A DNA stretch of 50,710 bases from SAR86 cluster bacterium (GTDB lineage Bacteria; Pseudomonadota; Gammaproteobacteria; Magnimaribacterales; TMED112). Below are positions 1 to 11,567 of this stretch, one piece after another. The position numbers and the translations under genes were made by a program. The notes under the pieces were generated by a model. It was not told where the DNA came from. It was given only the letters and a program-made list of their open reading frames with translations, and searched no databases. Positions within the stretch are counted from its first letter, which is position 1. Each line of letters starts with the position of its first letter. The stretch lies in the NCBI GenBank assembly GCA_016779525.1, contig JADHNL010000004.1:1-50710 (forward strand), read 5' to 3'.

Positions 1-1496
1 GCTGGGTACGCTTCGGCATGTATGTAAGAAATTTCTTTAAGTTTGAGTGCGCCCTCTCTGGCTATTGGAAAATACATCCCACGACCTAAAAATAATGCGC
101 TATTTTTATTAAAGATTAATTTTGCTACTGCTTTATAAGCATCCAAATCTCTTAAAGTTTTTTCAATGTTTTTTGGGAGCTCCAACAGAGCGTTTGAAAT
201 GTTCGATATAGATTTTGCCGGCCTATTGTGAACTTTCATCAAGGTCAATAAAAGCAAACACAAGCTAGAAAGTTGGGTTACAAACGCTTTAGTAGAAGCT
301 ACTCCAATCTCAGGCCCAGCATTGGTGAGCAGTGTGTAATCGGATTCTCTACACAGGGAACTATTTGCAACATTACAGATAGTCAAAGTAATCGGATCAT
401 TGGTTTTATTTGCAAAGCGCAAGGAAGCCAAAGTGTCTGCTGTCTCACCTGATTGGGATACTGTAACAAGCAATGTTTTCTTTGTTTTAATTGGTTCTTG
501 GTACTGATACTCCGAGCCATAATCTACCCTGCAATTAATGCCTAAGAACTTATGGGCCCAATATTCAAAAATTCTGCCTGCATGATAACTGGTGCCACAA
601 GCTATGACTTGAATGTTTGAAATATGTTCTACAGCCTTTTCAAAACCTGCGCCAAAAATCCCTTCCTGGGCCCCATTTTTTGAAACCCTGCCTTCGATAG
701 AATTTAAAATTGCTTCTGGTTGCTCAAAAATTTCTTTCTCCATAAAGTGGTTGTAGCCGCCAAGATCATTTGTATATGCAGTTGAATCAACTTCCTGGGT
801 TTTGATGTTTTTAGATGTACCGTTTTTTCCAATAATCTCAATATTGTTTTGTCCAATAATAGCTATCTGCCCATCGTTTAAGAATTTAAACCTATTGGTG
901 ACTTGCGATAATGCCATGATATCAGAAGCAATGAAATTCTCATCCACTCCCTCTCCAACAACTAGAGGAGAGTGTTCTCTTGCTCCAATAATCTGTTCTG
1001 GTTCACTCTTATCAAGAACACCAAGTGCATAGGCACCTTTAAGATCTTTCGTAGCTCTAAGAACAGCAGAATCAAAGTCATGTCCTTGTTGTCTGTAAAG
1101 GCAAATTAAATGGGCAATAACCTCTGTATCTGTATCGGACTTAAATTTGAAGCCCTCAGCTTTAAGTTTTGTTCTTAGCTTATCGTGATTCTCAATTATG
1201 CCATTGTGAACAATGTAAATTTCGTTGGAGCTTGATTGGGGGTGGGCATTCTTAAGGATTGGAACTCCATGAGTAGCCCACCTAGTATGAGCAATGCCAA
1301 TATTGGGCTCATGTTCATTTACGATTGATTTTTCAAGCTCAGCAACCCTGCCTATGGTTTTTACTAGATTAACTTTGTTGCCATGTCTATAAGCAACTCC
1401 AGCCGAATCGTATCCACGATACTCCAATCTTTTTAGCCCTTCGACCAGGATGGGTAAAACATTTCTCTTAGATACTCCGCCAACAATCCCGCACAT
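1..1496 (-). CDS. glmS: Glutamine--fructose-6-phosphate aminotransferase, C-terminus cut by window edge
   Basis: GlmS makes glucosamine-6-phosphate from fructose-6-phosphate and glutamine, the first committed step to UDP-GlcNAc for peptidoglycan and lipid A. Reading from ATG at 1496 the protein begins MCGIVGG, so Cys2 is the N-terminal nucleophile of the class II glutaminase domain once Met is removed. RWATHG and the HNGIIENH segment follow, and MEKEIFEQP at about residue 252 marks the approach to the SIS sugar-isomerase domain. The frame stays open to base 1, giving 498 codons of a family usually about 610 long, so roughly 110 C-terminal residues lie outside. The start overlaps the glmU stop (TAATG), indicating translational coupling. 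Family assignment is certain. Confidence 0.97.
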   Translation of the reverse strand, partial: MCGIVGGVSKRNVLPILVEGLKRLEYRGYDSAGVAYRHGNKVNLVKTIGRVAELEKSIVNEHEPNIGIAHTRWATHGVPILKNAHPQSSSNEIYIVHNGIIENHDKLRTKLKAEGFKFKSDTDTEVIAHLICLYRQQGHDFDSAVLRATKDLKGAYALGVLDKSEPEQIIGAREHSPLVVGEGVDENFIASDIMALSQVTNRFKFLNDGQIAIIGQNNIEIIGKNGTSKNIKTQEVDSTAYTNDLGGYNHFMEKEIFEQPEAILNSIEGRVSKNGAQEGIFGAGFEKAVEHISNIQVIACGTSYHAGRIFEYWAHKFLGINCRVDYGSEYQYQEPIKTKKTLLVTVSQSGETADTLASLRFANKTNDPITLTICNVANSSLCRESDYTLLTNAGPEIGVASTKAFVTQLSSLCLLLLTLMKVHNRPAKSISNISNALLELPKNIEKTLRDLDAYKAVAKLIFNKNSALFLGRGMYFPIAREGALKLKEISYIHAEAYP

Positions 1497-2854
1497 TATT
1501 TTTTCTTCCAGTTATTCTTAGTGGATTGTCGCGATCTGCCAAATGCTAAAGAGTTGTTTGGTACATCTTGAGTAATTACCGATCCTGCAGCTATATATGA
1601 TTTTTTGCCAATCTTCAGTGGGGCAACCAAGGATGAATTGCTGCCAACAAAGACATTATCGCCAATAATAGTCTTATTTTTATTTTTGCCGTCGTAGTTG
1701 CAAGTGATTGTGCCGGCGCCAATATTGGTTTTTATGCCGATTTCAGCATCGCCTAAATAAGCATGATGGTTTGCTTTTGCATTTGTGCCAATTTTTGAGT
1801 TTTTTACCTCAACAAAATTTCCAATCTTGCTTGAATTATCAAGCACAGCCCCGTTGCGCAGTCTTGCAAAAGGACCAACTTCAACATTGGATTTAATTTT
1901 ACTGTCTTCGATTGAACAGAAATCTTTTACTGTTGAGTTAGCACCTATATCAACGTTTGATAGTAATGCATTCGATTCAATTACAACCCCATCGCCAAGC
2001 CTAACGCTACCTTTAATGGTGACATTGTTGCCAATTCTTACATCTTTACCCACAGTTAGATCGCCCTCTACATAACAGGTAGACTCGTCCTTAAATATTG
2101 TTCCTTTATTTATAGCACTTTTAATATTAATTCTTACCAGAGCTTTATAGAGATTGCCTAGTTCTGATTTATTGTTAGCTCCCAATACTTCATCTGCAGT
2201 GGTTGTATGAGAGCCTACTCTTTGGTCTCTTTTAATAGCATACTCAACTAAATCAGTGAGGTAATACTCCCCTGCTATGTTATTTCTTACAAGACTCTTC
2301 AGCCCCTTTTTTAGAAATTCATTTTCGGCCACCATAATGCCACTAAAGATCTCTTTTATTTGTCTTTCATTTTTTAATGCATCAATCTCCTCTTTAATGC
2401 AGATAAGCTCATTTTTCTCTGATCTGATAATACGCCCATAGCCTTTCGGGTTATCAAGAATAGTGGTGAGAATTGATAATTTTTTTCTTGCCGAAGACCT
2501 AATAAGTTTTTTTGCTGTCTTATCTGTTAATAACGGTACGTCGGAATACAAAATAAGTGTTTTGCCCTTATCTGGCAAATAAGGTGCTGCTTGTTTAACT
2601 GCATGGCCCGTCCCCAGACGTTCTTTCTGCTCGCAAAATATATAATCTCCTAAGTTGTTCTCTAAAACATACTTTTTTACCTCATCTTGTTTATGACCAG
2701 TGACTAAAAGAACCTGTGTGGGTTTAAGTTTTTTTATGGTATTTAAAGAATGTTGCACCAAAGGTATGTCCCCCAACATAACAAGAGGCTTTGGCTGGGT
2801 TGTTTTCATTCTTTTGCCTTCACCAGCGGCAAGCAAGACTACACTTAAACTCAT
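1496..2854 (-). CDS. glmU: Bifunctional GlmU: GlcNAc-1-P uridyltransferase / GlcN-1-P acetyltransferase
   Basis: GlmU catalyses the last two steps to UDP-GlcNAc in the cytoplasm: acetylation of glucosamine-1-phosphate and then uridylyl transfer. The N-terminal pyrophosphorylase domain opens with LLAAGEGKRMKTTQPKPL (residues 7-24), which fits the family GxGxRMxxxxPK signature. From about residue 250 the protein turns into hexapeptide repeats of a left-handed beta helix (for example IGNNVTIKGSV, IGAGTITCNYDG), with the HHAYLGDAEIG segment of the acetyltransferase site. At 452 residues it is full length (about 456 in E. coli). It lies 23 bases after atpC and is coupled to glmS, the ancestral atp-glmU-glmS arrangement. 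No good Shine-Dalgarno precedes the ATG. Confidence 0.97.
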   Translation of the reverse strand: MSLSVVLLAAGEGKRMKTTQPKPLVMLGDIPLVQHSLNTIKKLKPTQVLLVTGHKQDEVKKYVLENNLGDYIFCEQKERLGTGHAVKQAAPYLPDKGKTLILYSDVPLLTDKTAKKLIRSSARKKLSILTTILDNPKGYGRIIRSEKNELICIKEEIDALKNERQIKEIFSGIMVAENEFLKKGLKSLVRNNIAGEYYLTDLVEYAIKRDQRVGSHTTTADEVLGANNKSELGNLYKALVRINIKSAINKGTIFKDESTCYVEGDLTVGKDVRIGNNVTIKGSVRLGDGVVIESNALLSNVDIGANSTVKDFCSIEDSKIKSNVEVGPFARLRNGAVLDNSSKIGNFVEVKNSKIGTNAKANHHAYLGDAEIGIKTNIGAGTITCNYDGKNKNKTIIGDNVFVGSNSSLVAPLKIGKKSYIAAGSVITQDVPNNSLAFGRSRQSTKNNWKKK

Positions 2855-2877
2855 AATTTTGGGTTTATTAATTAAAC

Positions 2878-5555
<2,678 letters not shown>

Positions 5556-5556
<1 letters not shown>

Positions 5557-7103
5557 TAAAATGATCCTTCTTTCATAAAGCCGTCTAAAATCTTTGTATA
5601 TTTCTTTTCGAGATCATCATTCCAATCACCAGTTTTATTCACCTCTTCCCAAACGTCTTTATGCTTAGATTTAAAGTAATCTCTAAGATTGTCTTCAAAA
5701 GATTGCATGCGCTCTTTCTCAACATTTTTTAAATATTTGTATTCAATAGCAAAAAGCACAATAGATATGCAGGCAACTGATCTTGGTGAAAACTGCTTTT
5801 GTTTTAAAAGTTCTGTAATTCTTTGGCCATCTTCAAGCTGTTCCCTGGTTGCATCATCAAGATCAGAAGCAAACTGTGAAAAAGATTCAAGCTCTCTAAA
5901 TTGAGCTAATGCCAATTTAACACCACCACCAAGCTTTTTAATAATCTTTGTTTGTGCAGCACCACCAACCCTTGAAACAGAAATACCAGGGTTAATGGCT
6001 GGTCTAATCCCAGAATTAAATAAGTCGGTTTCTAAGAATATTTGTCCGTCTGTAATTGAAATGACATTGGTCGGAATAAAAGCAGACACGTCACTCGCTT
6101 GAGTTTCAATAATAGGTAAAGCTGTTAAAGAGCCTGTTTTGCCTTTAACTTTGCCTTCGGTAAAGCGCTCAACGTAATCTGGGTTTACTCGAGCTGCTCT
6201 TTCTAACAGTCTTGAGTGCAAATAAAAAATATCCCCTGGGAAAGCTTCACGTCCAGGAGGTCTTTTTAAGAGCAATGAGATTTGCCTATAAGCAACGGCG
6301 TGTTTGGAGAGGTCGTCATATATAATGAGAGCATCCTCACCTCGGTCTCTAAAATATTCTCCCATTGTACAACCAGAGTATGGTGCAATAAATTGAAGAG
6401 AAGCTGCTTCAGCAGCTGTAGCAGAAACCACAATAGTGTTTTTTAAAGCATCCGCCTCTTCTAATTGGCGCACCACTGTTGCAACTGTTGATTGTTTTTG
6501 GCCAACCGCAACATACACACAAGTAATGTTTGAATTTCTTTGATGAATAATAGTGTCTATTGCAATAGCTGTTTTACCTGTTTGCCTGTCACCGATAATA
6601 AGCTCACGCTGACCTCTACCAATTGGCACCATCACATCAATTGACTTTAATCCTGTTTGTACTGGCTGATCTACAGACTGTCTATCAATAACTCCAGGTG
6701 CAACAACTTCAATTGCCGAAAAACCATCTGATTTAATTTCTCCCTTGCCATCTAAGGGTCTACCAAGTGCATCAATTACCCTCCCTTTTAAGCCTTCACC
6801 AACAGGGACTTCGAGAATTCTGCCAGTTGTTTTGACTTTTTGACCTTCTTTGATGTGTCCTGCATCACCAAGCACAACAGCACCTACAGAGTCTGTCTCT
6901 AGATTAAGGGCCATCCCTAGTGTTCCCTCCCCAAAATCCAATAACTCACCATACATAGCTTCTTCCAGCCCATATATTTGAACAATGCCATCAGCTGTTG
7001 AGATTACTTCACCAACATTTGCTTCGGCTTGTGCTCCCTGGAATTCATCAATCTTTTTTTGAATGATGTTGGAAATTTCTGAGGGGTTTATTTTTGTACT
7101 CAT
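5556..7103 (-). CDS. atpA: F1Fo ATP synthase alpha subunit
   Basis: Alpha provides the non-catalytic nucleotide sites of F1. The protein starts [18 protein letters not shown], has the family [19 protein letters not shown] strand, and a Walker A loop [16 protein letters not shown] near residues 170-185. [16 protein letters not shown] supplies Walker B and the C-terminal ARALREL-like segment reads [18 protein letters not shown]. At 515 residues it is full length. AAAGGAG lies six bases before ATG, a clear Shine-Dalgarno typical of internal genes of this operon. It is 10 bases after atpH. Confidence 0.98.
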
Positions 7104-7113
7104 TTTTTCTCCT

Positions 7114-7629
7114 TTAATTAATAAGTGTGGTTTGTAAACCGTTAATTTTATTGTTTATGCTTAAATCGATTTCGCTATCTTTATATTTCAGAATTATTCC
7201 GCCTAAAACGCTGTCATTAATTACGTAACTTATAGGCGTGTCTGTTCCAAGATATTCCTTAACAAAACCATTAACCTTATTTTGTACTTCTTCGTTTGGT
7301 TTTTTGTTAACAAATACTTTGACTGGTATATTGTTGAGCTCTTTTTGAGCAAAAGTAACAAAATATTCAAATATCCCTGGAAATAGCTCATATCTGTTAT
7401 TTTCATCAATGGTTTTGATAAACGATGTTATCTCTTTTGATGATCCAAAAAGATCTATTGCAAAAGTTAGCTTCTTTGCTTTAGAAATTGTTTTATTTTT
7501 GAAAAACTTGCTTAAGCTTCTCGTGTTTGATTTGGTATAGCTTTGAAATAGCTCAATAACCTCAGGAACATCTGATCGATTAAGAGACCTAAAAAGACCT
7601 TTGGAGTATACCTCAAACAATTTATTCAT
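7114..7629 (-). CDS. atpH: F1Fo ATP synthase delta subunit
   Basis: Delta (OSCP-like) clamps the peripheral b-stalk to the top of F1. The assignment rests on position between atpF and atpA, length 171, an N-terminal helical domain starting [19 protein letters not shown], and the C-terminal [27 protein letters not shown], which matches the conserved GGhhhxhgdxxhDhShxxxLxxL end of the family. The start shares an ATGA overlap with the atpF stop. The sequence is divergent, as delta subunits usually are. Confidence 0.93.
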   Translation of the reverse strand: MNKLFEVYSKGLFRSLNRSDVPEVIELFQSYTKSNTRSLSKFFKNKTISKAKKLTFAIDLFGSSKEITSFIKTIDENNRYELFPGIFEYFVTFAQKELNNIPVKVFVNKKPNEEVQNKVNGFVKEYLGTDTPISYVINDSVLGGIILKYKDSEIDLSINNKINGLQTTLIN

Positions 7630-8102
7630 TTTCTAAAGTCGTTGAGGCTTTCTTTAATTGTGTCATCGTGGTCTGTAGACGAAACCTCTTTTGAGACAAT
7701 TTTTTTCACAGCAGCCATCACATTAACAGCAAAATCTTTTTCCAAAGATTTTTTGGCATTGACAACTTCCTTATCTATTTCTGCTTGAGCAGAGCTTACG
7801 ATTCTGTCTTTTTCTTCATTGGCTTTGTTTTTTGCATCTTCAACTATTTTATCGGCCTGCTGTTTTGCGTTGTCTAGAACTTTTTTTGCTTCTGACTTAG
7901 CAGACTTGACCATAGAGTCAGCTTCTTCCTGTGCTTTTATTATTTTCTTTGCACTTTCTTCTGAATCTTTAAGCCCTTGTTCTATTTTTTCAGCCCGCTC
8001 TTCCATTGCAGAAAGCAGAGGGGGCCAAACGAATTTCCAACAAAACCAAACAAATAGCCCGAAAGCTATCATTTGACCTAAAAGTGTAGCGTTTAAATTC
8101 AT
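7626..8102 (-). CDS. atpF: F1Fo ATP synthase b subunit
   Basis: Subunit b forms the peripheral stalk: one N-terminal membrane helix and a long cytoplasmic coiled coil. Residues about 6-27 ([22 protein letters not shown]) are the membrane segment with the family FV.KFVWPP ending; the rest is a charged helix rich in Ala, Glu and Lys with heptad character up to the C-terminus. Length 158 is close to the usual 156. Only three bases separate it from atpE and it overlaps atpH by four. There is one b gene, so the stalk should be a homodimer. Confidence 0.96.
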   Translation of the reverse strand: MNLNATLLGQMIAFGLFVWFCWKFVWPPLLSAMEERAEKIEQGLKDSEESAKKIIKAQEEADSMVKSAKSEAKKVLDNAKQQADKIVEDAKNKANEEKDRIVSSAQAEIDKEVVNAKKSLEKDFAVNVMAAVKKIVSKEVSSTDHDDTIKESLNDFRK

Positions 8103-8105
8103 TAT

Positions 8106-8336
8106 TTATGCAACAAACAATACATAAAAAGCCAAACCAACAGAAATCATTGGTACCGCATCAACCAAACCAATACCTAAAAAGTATGTTGGCCTTAATT
8201 GGTCTTCTAGTTCTGGCTGTCTTGCAATTGACTCGATTAGCTTAGAGCTTAATACCCCTGCACCAACTCCAGCTCCAATCGCTGCCAAACCAAACATAAT
8301 TCCTGCTCCGATAAATTTTGCAGCTTCTACATCCAT
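8106..8336 (-). CDS. atpE: F1Fo ATP synthase c subunit
   Basis: Subunit c forms the proton-translocating ring. The 76-residue protein has two membrane helices: GAGIMFGLAAIGAGVGAGVL, a polar loop with the invariant ARQPE, then FLGIGLVDAVPMISVGLAFYVLF. The Asp in GLVDAVP is the ion-carrying carboxylate. The combination lacks the Gln/Glu/Ser pattern of sodium-type rings, so protons are the expected ion. I chose ATG at 8336 because AGGAGG lies 8 bases upstream and the protein then starts MDVEAAKF; an upstream in-frame start at 8363 would overlap atpB and add nine atypical residues. Confidence 0.96.
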   Translation of the reverse strand: MDVEAAKFIGAGIMFGLAAIGAGVGAGVLSSKLIESIARQPELEDQLRPTYFLGIGLVDAVPMISVGLAFYVLFVA

Positions 8337-8349
8337 ATTCACAACCTCC

Positions 8350-9348
8350 TTAATGTTGTTCAAATTTTTCGTGTGCCATATTCATATAGACCACTGTAAG
8401 CATCATAAAAATAAATGCTTGCAGCACCACTATCAAAATATGAAATATTGCCCAAATCAAACTTAGTGCTATACCAGCTAAGTTCAAACCTATGCCTGTT
8501 AAAGTTAATTCTGCAAGATTAATGGATACCATGCCAGCAATCAATAAAAATATCATTTCTCCTGCATACAAATTCCCGTAGAGCCTTAGTGCTAAAGAAA
8601 GTGGTTTAGCAATTAAATCTATTATTTCAATAAATAGGTTGGCTGGGAGCATCCATGGCCCAAACGGGTGTAGCGATATCGATTTAATAAAACCTATAAA
8701 GCCTTTGGATTTGATGCTAAAAATTAAATATAAAACAAAAACTGAAAGCGCTAATGCTGCCGTTAAATTAAGGTCGGTGGTTGGAACAACTTTCAAATAA
8801 GGCACACCAAGGAGCTCTGCTGGATAGGGTATAAGATCCACAGGAACCAAATCCATGACATTCATTAATAGGACCCAAAAAAAGATCGTTAAGGCCATAG
8901 GTGCTATTAGGGTGTTTTTGGCCGCCTTAAAGGTTCCTTTAACTACCCCGTTAATAAAATCAATCATCATCTCAATGAAGCATTGTAGTTTTGTTGGTTT
9001 TTCTAAGGAAAAGTTTTTGGCCGCTCTGGCAAAAAGAAAAACAAATATACTGCCCAGCAAAATGGAGAAGAAAAGGGTATCTATATTGAGGGCCCAAAAA
9101 CCCATCGCCTCGACATCTGTTTTATTGTTAGCAAGATACCAACCATCTTCGGCTAGGGTTTCTTTGCAATATTTGCTGCCATCATAATCCATCCCTTTGT
9201 CTTGACAGTAAGAGTCTTTTTCGGCAGCAGTGTCTCCTTTCGCATAAAACTTTCTTTCATGCCCCTCGGGCAAAGGACCATACACCAAATTCTGTAGATG
9301 GTGCGCTAAATATTCTTGAAAAGTACGTCCCGAGCTTTCAGATGCCAT
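8350..9348 (-). CDS. atpB: F1Fo ATP synthase a subunit, with long N-terminal periplasmic insert
   Basis: Subunit a forms the stator half-channels against the c-ring. EYLAHHLQNLVYG at the N-terminus, GFWALNIDTLFFS before helix 1, and PLSLALRLYGNLYAGE carrying the essential Arg are all present, as is the AIFHILIVVLQAFIFMMLTVVYM C-terminal helix (two conserved segments). Length 332 exceeds the usual 270-290: between HHLQNLVYG and GFWALN there are about 60 polar residues including Cys-x13-Cys, larger than the short insert of Pseudomonas AtpB. It is the first atp gene; atpI is absent. A -10-like TAAAAT lies exactly 10 bases before the ATG, with no Shine-Dalgarno. Confidence 0.95.
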   Translation of the reverse strand: MASESSGRTFQEYLAHHLQNLVYGPLPEGHERKFYAKGDTAAEKDSYCQDKGMDYDGSKYCKETLAEDGWYLANNKTDVEAMGFWALNIDTLFFSILLGSIFVFLFARAAKNFSLEKPTKLQCFIEMMIDFINGVVKGTFKAAKNTLIAPMALTIFFWVLLMNVMDLVPVDLIPYPAELLGVPYLKVVPTTDLNLTAALALSVFVLYLIFSIKSKGFIGFIKSISLHPFGPWMLPANLFIEIIDLIAKPLSLALRLYGNLYAGEMIFLLIAGMVSINLAELTLTGIGLNLAGIALSLIWAIFHILIVVLQAFIFMMLTVVYMNMAHEKFEQH

Positions 9349-9358
9349 AGGTGCGTAA

Positions 9359-9364
9359 ATTTTA
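9359..9364 (-). promoter_or_regulatory. Candidate -10 element of the atp operon
   Basis: On the minus strand TAAAAT (five of six to TATAAT) ends 10 bases before the atpB ATG inside the 42-base parB-atpB gap. A start about 7 bases downstream would leave a leader of only about 3 bases. There is no clear -35 hexamer. The same spacing recurs upstream of other first genes here, which is why I list it. Confidence 0.4.
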
Positions 9365-9390
9365 ATGTAATTTTTGTTATGTTTATAGGG

Positions 9391-10248
9391 TTAAATTGAA
9401 ATTTTCTCAATGATTCCATCGAGCTCGTCGTATGAGTAATACTTTATGGTTAATTTTCCTTTGCCTTTTTTGTCATCAATTGTAACTTTAGAGCCAAGTT
9501 TCGAGCTTAATGCAGATTCTAGGTTGATTTCATCCCTTGTCTTTTCTTTGTTGGTGGTTTTTGTGATTTTCTGTTTTAAGAGGTTTTCAAGCGCTCTTAC
9601 TGAGAGGTTTTCTTTTACAATTCTTTCAGCCAGGGCTTCTGCCTGAATTGTTTCGAGTCCAAGCAAAACTTTGGCATGACCTTCGGAAATTTTTCCAGCG
9701 CTTATTTCTTTTTGAATTTTCTCTGACAAGGTTAACAACCTTAAAGAGTTAGCTACCGAGCTTCTAGGCTTTCCAATACTTTTTGATAGTGCTTCTTGAG
9801 TATAATTAAACTCTTCTTTCAGCCTTTGGTAACCCCTTGCAATCTCTATAGCATCAAGATCCTCACGCTGAACGTTTTCAAGTATGGCAATTTCTAAAGA
9901 TTTGGTATTTGTGGCCTTGGTAATTGAGATTGGTACTTTCTTTAATCCAGCAATTTTAGCTGCTCTTAATCTTCTTTCTCCAGCTATTAGTTCAAAACCT
10001 TTGGTGGTTTCTCGTACCACAAGGGGTTGAATAATTCCATGCTCTTTAATTGAGTTTGCAAGATCTTTAAGTTTTTCGTCGTCAAAAAAAGCTCTTGGTT
10101 GGTATTGGTTTTCTGTAATTTTTGAAATTGGTGCTTCGTTTGTTGTTTCGGTTTTTGTTGCCTTTGGTTGTTTTTTGGTCGCGGGTGTTTTTTTTACATC
10201 CCCCAACAAGGCCTCAAGACCTTTATTTAGTGGTTTTTTTCCTGCCAT
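9391..10248 (-). CDS. parB: Chromosome partitioning protein ParB (CTPase, parS-binding)
   Basis: ParB loads on parS near the origin, spreads as a CTP-dependent clamp and recruits SMC and ParA. The protein starts [17 protein letters not shown], like other chromosomal ParB N-termini that contact ParA. The nuclease-fold/CTP domain includes [31 protein letters not shown] and [13 protein letters not shown]. The central helix-turn-helix reads [24 protein letters not shown] (in two parts) with [11 protein letters not shown] after it. Length is 285 from ATG at 10248; a GTG at 10272 would add eight residues but is less family-like. It overlaps parA by 26 bases. Two parS-like palindromes lie in recF. 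Confidence 0.95.
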   Translation of the reverse strand: MAGKKPLNKGLEALLGDVKKTPATKKQPKATKTETTNEAPISKITENQYQPRAFFDDEKLKDLANSIKEHGIIQPLVVRETTKGFELIAGERRLRAAKIAGLKKVPISITKATNTKSLEIAILENVQREDLDAIEIARGYQRLKEEFNYTQEALSKSIGKPRSSVANSLRLLTLSEKIQKEISAGKISEGHAKVLLGLETIQAEALAERIVKENLSVRALENLLKQKITKTTNKEKTRDEINLESALSSKLGSKVTIDDKKGKGKLTIKYYSYDELDGIIEKISI

Positions 10249-11005
10249 TTTCAAACTTTCTAATAAATTCACCAGACAAACTTAAGAATGCCTCAGCGCC
10301 TATAGACTTTATATCATAATCCAGTATTGATTGGCCATAGCTTGGCGCTTCTGCCAGTTTTACATTTCTTGGAATAATGGTGTTGAGAACTATTTCTTTG
10401 AAGTGGGCTTCCAGCTCTGAGGAAACCTGGTGTGTAAGGTTATTTCTCCAGTCTGCCATTGTACGAAGAATACCAGCAATTTTTATATTGAGGTTTCTGC
10501 CCTCATTTAATTGGTCTATCGTGGATTTTAATGTTACAAGCCCTTCTAGGGCGTAATACTCACACTGCACAGGCACAAGAACATTTTTACAATATTCCAT
10601 CGCATTGATTGTTAAAAGGTTTAATGAGGGTGGGCAATCAAAAATAATGTAATCAAAATCTTTCTTATTTATTTTGAGGTTGTTTGAGAAAAATTTTTCT
10701 CTTGTTTTTGTATTTTCAATGATCTTTTCTGTGGCTACTAAGTTTGAGTTGGCAGGAAAAATTTTATAGCCTCCAGTTGCCTCTTTTATAAAACTTTCTA
10801 CTGGTCCTCCCTCTTCAAAATATTCATATAGTGAGTTTTTAGAGTTTTTTGGAATGCCTGCTGCTGAAGTTGCATTACTTTGTGGGTCGGCATCAATTAA
10901 TAGAACCCTGCGTTTCACCTTGGCTAAGGATGCAGCAATATTTACTGCTGTGGTTGTTTTTCCAACACCCCCTTTTTGGTTAGTGATTGCTATTTTTACT
11001 GTCAT
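10223..11005 (-). CDS. parA: Chromosome partitioning ATPase ParA (Soj)
   Basis: ParA is a deviant Walker ATPase that binds nucleoid DNA and pulls ParB-parS complexes apart. The deviant Walker A motif [14 protein letters not shown] is at residues 11-24, with the signature first lysine. DADPQSNAT and [18 protein letters not shown] (Walker B region) follow, and [13 protein letters not shown] is also characteristic. At 260 residues it is a chromosomal, not plasmid, type because there is no N-terminal helix-turn-helix extension. It overlaps rsmG at its start by 26 bases and parB at its end by 26, so rsmG-parA-parB are read as one unit. Confidence 0.97.
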   Translation of the reverse strand: MTVKIAITNQKGGVGKTTTAVNIAASLAKVKRRVLLIDADPQSNATSAAGIPKNSKNSLYEYFEEGGPVESFIKEATGGYKIFPANSNLVATEKIIENTKTREKFFSNNLKINKKDFDYIIFDCPPSLNLLTINAMEYCKNVLVPVQCEYYALEGLVTLKSTIDQLNEGRNLNIKIAGILRTMADWRNNLTHQVSSELEAHFKEIVLNTIIPRNVKLAEAPSYGQSILDYDIKSIGAEAFLSLSGEFIRKFENGRKKTTK

Positions 11006-11567
11006 AGGCTTCTACAACACACATTTCTCCGAGGTTGGATTTGTATGGGTGTATTTTGTAATGATATAACAAAGGTTTGGCTTCTAATATCTCTAGTTTT
11101 GTTTTTTCATCATTCTTTTTTAAAAATAATATGTTTTTTGGGTTTTTGTTTTCGATTAGTTTTATGGTTTTTTTTATTGAGGAGAAGGCCTTACATACCA
11201 AACTTTCACCCTTTGATAGTTGGGTATTTTCAATTCGGTTGTGCTCGGTTCTTGCGTTGAAAATCTGGTATTTTGTAATAAATTCATTTTGAAATTTAAC
11301 TTTTTTTCGGTTTGAGTCTATGTTTAAAACCGCCCTGTCTGAAACAATTGCCCATACCAGGCCTGGTATGCCGGCACCTGAACCCACATCAACCACCCTT
11401 GTACCCAAAAGGTTCTTGCACACCTCATAAGCCTGGATACAATCATCAATCTGCTCTTTTAAGAATTTGTTTTTATCAGTATAGCCTGTAAGGTTGTATT
11501 TTTTTGATTCTCTTATGATCTCGAGCGCTAGTCTATTAAGTTTATTGTTAGCTTGCTCTGATAACAT
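10980..11567 (-). CDS. rsmG: 16S rRNA (guanine527-N7)-methyltransferase RsmG
   Basis: RsmG (GidB) methylates N7 of G527 in 16S rRNA using SAM. The SAM-binding motif [17 protein letters not shown] sits at about residues 59-75, preceded by the [10 protein letters not shown] helix region typical of the family (consensus xNLTxI). Length 195 is slightly shorter than the 207 of E. coli. It overlaps mnmG by 20 bases and parA by 26, the standard mnmG-rsmG-parA-parB order of gammaproteobacteria. A and C are frequent on its coding strand, as in mnmG. Confidence 0.95.
   Translation of the reverse strand: MLSEQANNKLNRLALEIIRESKKYNLTGYTDKNKFLKEQIDDCIQAYEVCKNLLGTRVVDVGSGAGIPGLVWAIVSDRAVLNIDSNRKKVKFQNEFITKYQIFNARTEHNRIENTQLSKGESLVCKAFSSIKKTIKLIENKNPKNILFLKKNDEKTKLEILEAKPLLYHYKIHPYKSNLGEMCVVEAYDSKNSNH

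Noticed and set aside
8855..9187. 110-codon plus-strand open frame over atpB
   Set aside because: It is antisense to well-conserved AtpB codons and has no recognisable motif.
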